DNA from: 13-2-20CM-68-14 sp046733295
Lineage (GTDB): Bacteria; Actinomycetota; Thermoleophilia; Gaiellales; Gaiellaceae
Length of the DNA: 22,008 nucleotides
Reading direction: 5' to 3'
NCBI GenBank assembly: GCA_046733295.1
Contig: JBKPOY010000057.1
Span: forward strand, 1-22,008
Every line of letters begins with the position of its first letter. Position 1 is the stretch's first letter. Both the position numbers and the translations under genes were made by a program. The notes under the pieces are model-generated. The model made no database searches, was not told the origin of the DNA, and saw only the letters and a list, made by a program, of their open reading frames with translations. Shown here in pieces: positions 16,223-22,008 of the stretch.

Positions 16223-16409
16223 TGGACTCACCTCCCTTCGTGCTAGCCGGGAGGCGGTGCCTCGTTTATCGGTGTCTCGAGGGTGGTGCGACAACGCCTG
16301 AAATCCTCCAAACGTCCGGCGTGCCGCGCCGCCCTTTTGCTGGTGCTTGGGGGGTTAAATCGGCGATCGTCGCGGAGTCGTTATCCCTCGCAGGAGCGAT
16401 TCACGGCTA

Positions 16410-16441
16410 GGGCGGGGGGCCGCATTCGTGCGGCCCCGCCC
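16410..16441. terminator. Strong GC hairpin downstream of csbD
   Basis: Read on the minus strand, GGGCGGGGCCGCA pairs with TGCGGCC and CCCCGCCC around CGAA with a two-base bulge. It lies just after the csbD stop and is probably its terminator. No T-run follows on either strand. The 187 bp between this hairpin and the pilin start hold no gene and should contain the pilin promoter. Confidence 0.5.
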
Positions 16442-16447
16442 GATGGG

Positions 16448-16606
16448 CTACATCTTCTTCGCAGCGTCCTTCAGCTTCTTGCCGCCGCTCTTGACGTCGC
16501 CCTTCATCTGCTCGCGACGCCCCGACTCGGCAAGCTTCTGGTTGCCGGCCGCCTTGCCGGCCTTTTCCTTCAACTGCCCGGTCGCTCGATCGGTCTTGTC
16601 ACCCAT
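16448..16606 (-). CDS. CsbD-family stress protein
   Basis: A 52-residue, lysine-rich, helical protein: GDKTDRATGQLKEKAGKA, then GNQKLAESGRREQMKGDVK and a final KKLKDAAKK. The 'G-LKEKAGKAAGN..L...G..EQ.KGDV' arrangement is that of CsbD-like proteins, which are small cytosolic proteins induced by general stress in other bacteria. The mechanism is unknown. ATG 16604-16606 is preceded by AAAGGGGG, a good ribosome-binding site. It is just 159 bp long and easily missed. A strong hairpin follows the stop. Confidence 0.88.
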   Translation of the reverse strand: MGDKTDRATGQLKEKAGKAAGNQKLAESGRREQMKGDVKSGGKKLKDAAKKM

Positions 16607-16711
16607 GGCGCCCCCTTTGTTCGTTGGGTTTCAGTCGTCGTACCCGTCCCAGACATGCCGAATCGTCGCCTAGGAATTACCCCCCGAAGTTACACAAGCG
16701 GTGAAGATGGG

Positions 16712-16975
16712 TCAGGTACTCGGCGACATGGACGCCACCGCCGACTTCGGTGCAGCTTCCATGACATACGTGCGCTCGTGGACGTCGACGACAACCGAGG
16801 TGATACCAGTGTCTTCGAGGCATTTCTCGAGTGCGGTGAGGATTGGAGCCAGCCGCTCGTCGGCAGCAACCGTAACGCGCCACTCTTGCCCGACCTTCGC
16901 GATCCCACAACCGAAGTCGGCGAGGTCGTGCGCGATGCGCTCGGCCTCGGCCTTCGAACGAGTTGTGACTGTCAT
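16712..16975 (-). CDS. Small conserved-looking protein, unknown function
   Basis: An 87-residue soluble protein starting MTVTTRSKAEAERIAHDLADFG. The pattern is helix, strand (EWRVTVAA), helix (APILTALEKCLED), strand (ITSVVVDV), consistent with a small alpha/beta fold; two Cys are present (C24 and C55). I do not recognise a family. ATG 16973-16975 is preceded by GAGG about 12 bases upstream. The open frame continues to about 17377, but the upstream part does not look like protein. It lies upstream of csbD on the same strand. Confidence 0.6.
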   Translation of the reverse strand: MTVTTRSKAEAERIAHDLADFGCGIAKVGQEWRVTVAADERLAPILTALEKCLEDTGITSVVVDVHERTYVMEAAPKSAVASMSPST

Positions 16976-17410
16976 CACGGCGGCTATACCTCGTGGAGAT
17001 AGACGCAGGCAGCGCGCCTTCCTTGCTCCGCGCCTGCCCGCAGCCTGGCTGTCTGCTCGGATTCGAGCGTCCCCATTCAGCCGTCTGCCACGTCGTGTTC
17101 GTGCAGCGCTCGCGTACCAAAATATCGGCGAGCGCAGCCAAGAGGACGCTATTTCGTTGCCTTCAATGATAGGCCGGTCGGCCCATGGACTGCGCCCCGC
17201 CGCTCGTCCAGACTGACAGCGGGGAAGTGTGTGGTCGGGGAGACTGCCTCGTACCTGTTGGGGAAGGTAGGGGGTTCGGATCTGGAGGTGCGGCGCCGGA
17301 AGTCCTGTTCGCCCCGGCCTCACGCTTCCGTCCAGGGCCGAGCCAAAGCGGCGGCCGCCGTCTGCGGCCGCCGCCAATGCCCAAGTCTTCGACGCCGTTG
17401 CGTCGATCGG
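16976..17410. other. 435-bp stretch without a convincing gene
   Basis: No frame here looks like protein; the longer ones are Arg/Pro/Gly-rich and typical of high-GC noise. The stretch contains the probable terminator at 17348-17374, an imperfect inverted repeat TACCT...AGGTA near 17250-17268, and the upstream region of the 87-residue gene. I see no tRNA or known riboswitch pattern. Confidence 0.5.
17348..17374 (-). terminator. Terminator hairpin after the 104-residue protein gene
   Basis: A perfect 11-base inverted repeat (GCGGCGGCCGC and its complement) with a five-base loop. Read on the minus strand it is followed by TTTGGCT. It lies 37 bp after the stop of the small membrane protein gene. 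Confidence 0.6.
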
Positions 17411-17725
17411 TCACGAAGACGGCACTGCCGCCGCCTCGTGGCGCAAGGCGTCATCCAATTGCGATTCTTCGACGCCTCGAGCGCGCAGAACCTGCTGAGC
17501 AGGCGATGCCTCGAGATCCTGGAGCACTTTTCCCAGAAGAAAGAACGTCGGCGGCCAGAGCCCCACGAAAATCGCGAGGCGCTCGGCACGTGCCTTTTTC
17601 TTCCAGTCGTCAACGGTCGCAGATCGCGCCCAGAGCGAGATCGCTGCCACGATGGAGCTCAATCCAAGGCCATGCAACACGTCGCTGTTCAACCCGAGCC
17701 TGCGAAGAGCAAGCGCAATCTTCAT
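17411..17725 (-). CDS. Small membrane protein, unknown function
   Basis: A 104-residue protein with two hydrophobic segments (about residues 18-33, VLHGLGLSSIVAAISLW, and 50-65, LAIFVGLWPPTFFLLG) separated by a basic loop (DDWKKKARAER). A soluble, acidic C-terminal tail follows (LQDLEASPAQQVLRARGVEESQLDDALRHE begins near 67). No enzyme motif is seen. ATG 17723-17725 follows ACAAAGGGGG, close to the leader of csbD. It lies downstream of the GH13 gene on the same strand, after 113 bp, and is followed by a strong hairpin. Confidence 0.75.
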   Translation of the reverse strand: MKIALALRRLGLNSDVLHGLGLSSIVAAISLWARSATVDDWKKKARAERLAIFVGLWPPTFFLLGKVLQDLEASPAQQVLRARGVEESQLDDALRHEAAAVPSS

Positions 17726-17838
17726 TCCTACCCCCTTTGTGCGGCGTTTGTCCGGCTCGCGTCACCGTCTTCGAGATGCATAAACCTCGCCACGACATGG
17801 TCCTCACCGGTTGAAGAGTGCGCGATGCTGCCTGGGGT

Positions 17839-19452
17839 TCAGCTTGCGCGATACCAGTCGTAGCCGAGCGGCTCGAGACGTAGCCGGTGGCGCCCGCCAG
17901 CCGCGTGGCTTTCGCCGCTGCCAAGCAGGCTCCGCAGGCGGTCGGCGCCGCAGATCTTCACATCGAGCGTGATCTCCCGCGGCTCCTCGTCGAAGTTGTG
18001 GACGCAGAGCAGCCTCGAGTCCGGTCGCATGTAAGCGATCGCAAGAACGTGGCGGCTGCCGGTCGGCAGGATCCGCCACTCGCCCGCCCCGATCTCGGGG
18101 CACTCTTTTCGGACACGGATCATCTGGATCATCCAGCGCAGCAGAGACGTCGGCTGCCGAAGTTGATCCTCGACGTTGATGGACGCGAAGCCGTAGGGGC
18201 CCTTGTCCACAAGCGGACGCACGACGCGGTCGCTGGTCGAGAAGCCGCCGTTGCGCCCGCTTGTCCACTGCATCGGGGTTCGAATCGCATCGCGTTCTTT
18301 GAGCCGCAGGTTCTCGCCCATCCCGATTTCTTCTCCGTAGCGGATTACTGGGGCCCCCGGCAGGGAGAAGAGCAGGCTGTAGGCGAATTCCAGCCGGCGC
18401 TGGTCGCCGAGCATTGTTGCGAGGCGACGGCGGATGCCACGGCCATAGAGCTGCATCGACGGTTGAGGTCCGAACCGGGCGAAGACCGCGTCACGAAGGT
18501 CGTCGGGCAACCGACCGAGGTCGAGTTCGTCGTGATTTCGCAGGAAGTGGGCCCACTGAGCGCCAGCGGGGATGTTTCGGGTCGCCGTGAGCGCCGATGC
18601 GACCGGGCGCGCGTCGCCCGTCGCCAGCGCTGCGAACAGGTGCTGATTCACCCAAAAGTTGAACATCATGTGGAGCCCGTCGCCGTCGGCGAAGTAGTCC
18701 TGGTCGTCGCGTGGCACGACGTTTGCCTCGCCGAGAAGAATTGCGTCTCCACGGCGCCACTGGACGATTTCTCTCAGCTTGCGCAGGTACTCGAACCGGA
18801 GTTGTGCTCCGCCGCCGTTGGGCTGCGGCTTCTCGAGCAGGAAGGGGACAGCATCGACGCGGAAGCCGGAAACACCTAGACGCAGCCAGTAGCCGATGAT
18901 TCGGTGAATCTCCTCGCGAACGCGTGGGTTCTCCAGGTTCAGGTCGGGCTCGAAGTCGTAGAAGCGGTGGAAGTACCACGAGCGCGCCTCCCGCGCATAC
19001 GACCAGGTCGAGCTCTGGACCCCAGGGAAAACGACGCCCGAGCGAGCCGCGCGTGGCCGCTTCCGCGACCAGACGTACCAATCGCGATAGCGCGACTCGT
19101 CGCTTGCCTTTGCCTCCGCAAACCACGGATGACGCTCGGACGTATGGTTGACGACCAAATCGAGGAGTACGCGCAGGCCGCGCCCGTCAGCCTCAGAGAG
19201 GAAGTCGGCAAAGTCGCCGCTCGACCCCAGACGCCGGTCGATTCCGTAGTAGTCGGTGATGTCGTAGCCGTCGTCACGGTTCGGCGTCGGCTGTGTCGGC
19301 GCGAGCCACAGGGCGTCGACGCCGAGACTCTCGAGGTAGTCGAGACGGCGGCGAAGCCCGGCGAAGTCGCCGATTCCATCTCCATCTCCGTCCATGAACG
19401 TCTCGACCGAGAGGCTGTAAAAGACTGCGTTTCGGTACCACGGCTCGAGCAC
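17839..19452 (-). CDS. GH13 family enzyme, trehalose-synthase-like
   Basis: A 537-residue glycoside hydrolase family 13 protein. It opens WYRNAVFYSLSVETF and DGDGDGIGDFAGL, the start of the GH13 barrel. The four conserved regions are DLVVNHTS (D98, H103), GFRVDAVPF (nucleophile D200), LLGEANV (acid/base E242) and FLRNHDEL (H307, D308). YGRGIRRRLATMLG followed by PGAPVIRYGEEIGMGENL and RTPMQW are the hallmarks of trehalose synthase (maltose to trehalose isomerase), and the C-terminal 90 residues form the usual beta-domain. An alpha-glucosidase-like activity is the alternative. The start is GTG 19450-19452. No maltokinase fusion or other glycogen genes are seen. Confidence 0.92.
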   Translation of the reverse strand: MLEPWYRNAVFYSLSVETFMDGDGDGIGDFAGLRRRLDYLESLGVDALWLAPTQPTPNRDDGYDITDYYGIDRRLGSSGDFADFLSEADGRGLRVLLDLVVNHTSERHPWFAEAKASDESRYRDWYVWSRKRPRAARSGVVFPGVQSSTWSYAREARSWYFHRFYDFEPDLNLENPRVREEIHRIIGYWLRLGVSGFRVDAVPFLLEKPQPNGGGAQLRFEYLRKLREIVQWRRGDAILLGEANVVPRDDQDYFADGDGLHMMFNFWVNQHLFAALATGDARPVASALTATRNIPAGAQWAHFLRNHDELDLGRLPDDLRDAVFARFGPQPSMQLYGRGIRRRLATMLGDQRRLEFAYSLLFSLPGAPVIRYGEEIGMGENLRLKERDAIRTPMQWTSGRNGGFSTSDRVVRPLVDKGPYGFASINVEDQLRQPTSLLRWMIQMIRVRKECPEIGAGEWRILPTGSRHVLAIAYMRPDSRLLCVHNFDEEPREITLDVKICGADRLRSLLGSGESHAAGGRHRLRLEPLGYDWYRAS

Positions 19453-19583
19453 GGCGCCGGAAACCCATTCCCGGAACCAACGATCGCGTAACGACGGCGC
19501 GACGAGGACCCGGGCAAGTTCAGGGTGTCGCTAGGGGCGGGTTGCGGGCGAACCCGACGGGGCCCGGGCCGTGGGGTTAATCG
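19453..19583. other. Intergenic region with a small hairpin
   Basis: A 131-bp gap between the GH13 start and the stop of the next minus-strand gene. It holds an inverted repeat CGGGTT/AACCCG (19538-19556) that could terminate the upstream gene on the minus strand, though no T-run follows. It should also contain any GH13 promoter; none was identified. Confidence 0.35.
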
Positions 19584-19934
19584 TCAGGTGCTGGATCTGT
19601 CCAGGAGCTGTAGCAGTTCGTGAGCGGCCAGTTCGATCTCCTTATGCCGCCACTCAGCTGCGCGGTAGTGGCAGGCGATCAGGCCCGTGCGGTGCACGCG
19701 GCGGAAGTCGCCGTAAACGAACGCGTAACGTGCTTTGGTCTCCTCCGACGGGCCCTCCGTGAGCCCGAGATGCCATTCGGCGTATTCGCTCCATGAGTGA
19801 GCGGCGAGAAACGCGTTCTCGTCCTCCGCTTTGGGCTGGACGTCTCCCCAGTCGCTGTTGAGGACGTATTGGCGCGCACGAATAAGGCGCCGCGCTCGGG
19901 CGACCGCAGACTCATTCACGGCGTACGAGGCCAT
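19584..19934 (-). CDS. Conserved hypothetical actinobacterial protein
   Basis: A 116-residue protein beginning MASYAVNESAVARARRLIRARQYV. It continues through SWSEYAEWHLGLTEG and a highly regular RYAFVYGDFRRVHRTGLIACHYRAAEWRH segment. I recall closely similar proteins of unknown function across actinobacteria, where the YGDFRRVHR...R...H block is the conserved core; this is from memory, without a search. It is soluble, Glu/Arg-rich and without a signal. The frame is open upstream to 20168, but translation there lacks protein character and crosses a tRNA-like sequence, so I use ATG 19932-19934. No clear ribosome-binding site. Confidence 0.8.
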   Translation of the reverse strand: MASYAVNESAVARARRLIRARQYVLNSDWGDVQPKAEDENAFLAAHSWSEYAEWHLGLTEGPSEETKARYAFVYGDFRRVHRTGLIACHYRAAEWRHKEIELAAHELLQLLDRSST

Positions 19935-20204
19935 CAACAAATTCTGACGGAGTGCGGCGAAGCACGATGGACCGCCGCCGAGGTCATTCCCACCGCAGTG
20001 GAAAGTGAAATCACGGGCCTCTGCAGCGGGTTCCTCGGAGAGCGGATGATGGGATTCGAACCCAAGCTTGCCGGCGAGTTTCAGGAAACTCTGAGCGCCG
20101 CAAGCAAGCACACCGCACGCGTTCGAGAACGGGGCCGCGAGCGAGACCGAAGAGGCGATGACGTTCACGTACCCGGAGAGCCGCTGGACGGGGAGCCGAA
20201 CGCC
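19935..20204. other. Intergenic region with tRNA T-arm-like sequence
   Basis: A 270-bp gap between two divergent genes. On the minus strand it holds GGGTTCGAATCCC (20051-20063), identical in form to a tRNA T-arm core, followed by a run that could be an acceptor strand. I could not build a full cloverleaf around it. No convincing protein-coding frame is seen. Confidence 0.4.
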
Positions 20205-22008
20205 GTGGCGCTTCCCCTCCTAGTCTTCTCGAAAGTGTCCCTGTCGGTGTGTTGCTTGACGGGCGATGTGGGCCCGCGCGTGGCGGCGATTCTCCGGTCG
20301 CTTCGGCCGGTCGCGGACGAGATCGTCGTGGCCGCCGATTCGCGCGCCGATCACGACCGGCTTGAGCAATACGCCGCCGCCGCCGACCGCGTTCTCCGCG
20401 TCGCTGTCACGCAGGTCGAGCGGCACTTTGCCTGGCTGCACGCGCAGTGCTCGTGCGAGTGGATTTTCCGAATCGATGCAGACGAGGTTCCCAGCCCGGC
20501 CCTGGTGGAGCGGCTGCGCGAAATGACAGGTGAGCGGCGTGCCCAGCAGTACTGGCTTCCACGACGCTGGCTCTATCCCGATCAGGACCACTGGCTCGAA
20601 GAGACCCCGTGGTGGCCGGATTACCAGAACCGACTCGTCCGCAACGACGGCGCTCTCAGGTTCAGCGGTCTGCCACACACAAGCGCCGAGCTATCCCAGC
20701 CTGCGGCTTACGTTGAAGAGCCGATCTACCACCTCACGTGCCTGCTCGACGACGTGCAGGAGCGCCGTTCGAGAGCGATCAGATACGAGGTGATGCGCCC
20801 CGGGTTGGAGGCACCCGGCGGTGGCTCGGCCAACCGCCGTTTCTATTTGCCGGAGTTGTATGCGCACCGCAAGCCGGTTCAGGTGCCGCCCGGGGATGCA
20901 GCTGCGATCAAAGCGGTCCTCGCCTCAGGAACGGCGCCTCGGGCTCCGCTGGCGGACATCGCCGTCACGCCGGCCGCGGAAACCGACCGCTACTGGGCAG
21001 GACGCATCGTCGCGGCCGACGCATACGCGGTGAAGCTGGAGCCGCTCGAACCCGAGCCGCGGATGACGGCCGGCGAGGTGCGAGGAATTCACGTTCGTGT
21101 AACTAACCAGGGTTCGGAGACCTGGCCGTGGGATGTTCACGCAGGCCCGGAGATTCGCTGCACCTACCGCTGGCTAGATCTCAACGAGAGGGTGCTCGAG
21201 CCCGAAGGTCACCGCACGAGCCTCCCCTGCACGGTAGGTCCGGGCGAAAGCGTCGTCGTGCCCGTCGCTGTTGAGGCGCCTGCCGTCGAGGGCGCTTTCC
21301 TCCTCGAGGTCGATCTCGTCCACGAACGCGTTCGATGGTTCGACTCTCCCTGCCGTATTCAAGTCACCGTGGCCGAGCTCCAACCCGGGCACGCGGTGCC
21401 GACGCCGACCAAGGTTGGGAAGAATCACTTGCCCGGACGGAGACGACGTTTCATCTCGCATCTGGGCAGGCGTCGAACGCCAACTGCCGAGATCCCGCAT
21501 GTCATCCATCGGGTCTGGCTCGGGCGTAGCCCGATGGCGGAAGAACTGGTTCGTTATGGCGAGACGTGGCGGCGGCACCACTCCGGATGGAAGTTGCGCC
21601 TCTGGCGCGATCGGCACGTACGGAAACTAGTGCCTCCCGAGGCGGCTGCGAGAGCCCGGCACTACTCGGAACTCTCAGACCTCGTTCGGTTCGAAGTCCT
21701 CCGTCGCTTCGGCGGGGTCTACGTCGACACCGACGTAGAATGCTTGCGGTCGATCGAGCCACTGCTCGAAGGCGAACGGGCGTTGCTCGGTTACGAGAAA
21801 CCGGGTCGCGTCGGGACGGCGGTGCTGGCCGCGACGGTGGGGCACCCGCTCTTCGAAGACGCCTCCACGGAAGCCCGAAACACAGTCGGCCTCGGCGCCA
21901 ACTCGGCGGATGCAACCGGCCCGTATTTCTTGACGCTACTAGTCGAGGATCATTTGGACCTGCGCATCGTGGAGCCGGAAGTCTTCTATCCCTACACGTG
22001 GGACGAGC
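20205..22008 (+). CDS. Multidomain glycosyltransferase: GT2-like, beta-sandwich, GT32-like (3' end outside window)
   Basis: One frame stays open from here to the window edge, giving at least 601 residues. Domain 1 (about 11-240) is GT2-like: SLSVCCLTGDVGPRVAAIL opens the fold and RIDADE (89-94) is the DxD-type metal site. Domain 2 (about 265-395) is a beta-sandwich with VRVTNQGSETWPW and YRWLD, a module seen in other surface-polysaccharide enzymes. Domain 3 (about 430 onward) is GT32-like: IPHVIHRVWLG, HYSELSDLVRFEVLRRFGG and the DXD core VYVDTDVE (506-513). Both transferase domains keep their DxD residues, so two sugar transfers are plausible. I chose GTG 20205 because GGGGAG lies nine bases upstream; GTG 20235 is the alternative. 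It diverges from the minus-strand genes. Confidence 0.88.
   Translation, partial: MALPLLVFSKVSLSVCCLTGDVGPRVAAILRSLRPVADEIVVAADSRADHDRLEQYAAAADRVLRVAVTQVERHFAWLHAQCSCEWIFRIDADEVPSPALVERLREMTGERRAQQYWLPRRWLYPDQDHWLEETPWWPDYQNRLVRNDGALRFSGLPHTSAELSQPAAYVEEPIYHLTCLLDDVQERRSRAIRYEVMRPGLEAPGGGSANRRFYLPELYAHRKPVQVPPGDAAAIKAVLASGTAPRAPLADIAVTPAAETDRYWAGRIVAADAYAVKLEPLEPEPRMTAGEVRGIHVRVTNQGSETWPWDVHAGPEIRCTYRWLDLNERVLEPEGHRTSLPCTVGPGESVVVPVAVEAPAVEGAFLLEVDLVHERVRWFDSPCRIQVTVAELQPGHAVPTPTKVGKNHLPGRRRRFISHLGRRRTPTAEIPHVIHRVWLGRSPMAEELVRYGETWRRHHSGWKLRLWRDRHVRKLVPPEAAARARHYSELSDLVRFEVLRRFGGVYVDTDVECLRSIEPLLEGERALLGYEKPGRVGTAVLAATVGHPLFEDASTEARNTVGLGANSADATGPYFLTLLVEDHLDLRIVEPEVFYPYTWDE

Noticed and set aside
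16223..16409. Possible c-di-GMP riboswitch before the pilin gene
   Set aside because: I compared it with the GEMM pattern from memory and did not find the conserved core; nothing supports it beyond the gene context.
17200..17330. Possible tRNA suggested by GGGGGTTCGGATC
   Set aside because: The flanking bases do not form a T-stem and no acceptor or anticodon arm can be built.
17185..17863. Plus-strand open frames of about 210 codons
   Set aside because: Antisense to the small membrane protein gene and rich in Pro, Arg and Ser; no motif or ribosome-binding site.
20220..20678. Minus-strand open frame of 152 codons
   Set aside because: It is antisense to the glycosyltransferase frame, whose GT2 motifs are clear; the minus translation has no recognisable domain.

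Overview
The window is 22 kb of high-GC, densely packed bacterial DNA. Many genes start with GTG or TTG, several neighbours overlap by four bases, and intergenic gaps are short. The gene content suggests an actinobacterium, plausibly of the Thermoleophilia type (Gaiellales or Solirubrobacterales): an F420-type flavin-like oxidoreductase, a tRNA-dependent amidotransferase (gatCAB), the covalent uracil-DNA glycosylase UdgX, a lone Flp-type pilin, a CsbD protein and a trehalose-synthase-like GH13 enzyme. The lineage is inferred from gene style and content, not from a marker gene. I see no CRISPR array, transposase, integrase or rRNA.

Layout. Positions 1-1495 hold the 3' end of a luciferase-like oxidoreductase, then a cupin gene and a glyoxalase-fold gene on the other strand. 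Positions 1550-6820 are a long minus-strand block read right to left: a ferritin-like diiron protein, folD, a cold shock gene with its own leader, then gatC, gatA and gatB. The diiron protein and folD are adjacent and probably co-transcribed. An intrinsic terminator lies between the cold shock gene and gatC. Positions 6863-10332 are plus-strand metabolic genes: an HMG-CoA reductase homologue that diverges from the diiron gene, a hotdog thioesterase, a two-domain glyoxalase-fold dioxygenase and a carboxylesterase overlapping it by four bases. A TenA/CADD-like iron enzyme converges on the carboxylesterase with a 48-bp overlap.

Positions 10954-14966 hold a secreted beta-propeller-like protein, a DMT-family exporter and a convergent 14-helix MFS exporter. 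Positions 15055-16606 hold tRNA-Cys(GCA), udgX, a small membrane protein coupled to an Flp pilin, and a short csbD gene. Positions 16712-19934 are lower-density minus-strand sequence with two small unknown genes, the GH13 enzyme and a conserved 116-residue protein. From 20205 to the window edge runs one open frame encoding a fusion of a family-2 glycosyltransferase, a beta-sandwich and a GT32-like glycosyltransferase. It probably marks the start of a surface-polysaccharide region.

Most of the window looks like ordinary accessory and housekeeping sequence. The most notable points are the fused double glycosyltransferase, the terminator set directly against the gatC ribosome-binding site, a hairpin repeat found in front of two unrelated genes, the orphan HMG-CoA reductase, and two separate diiron-type enzymes, one of them next to folD. 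I found no clear multi-gene defence or otherwise novel system.
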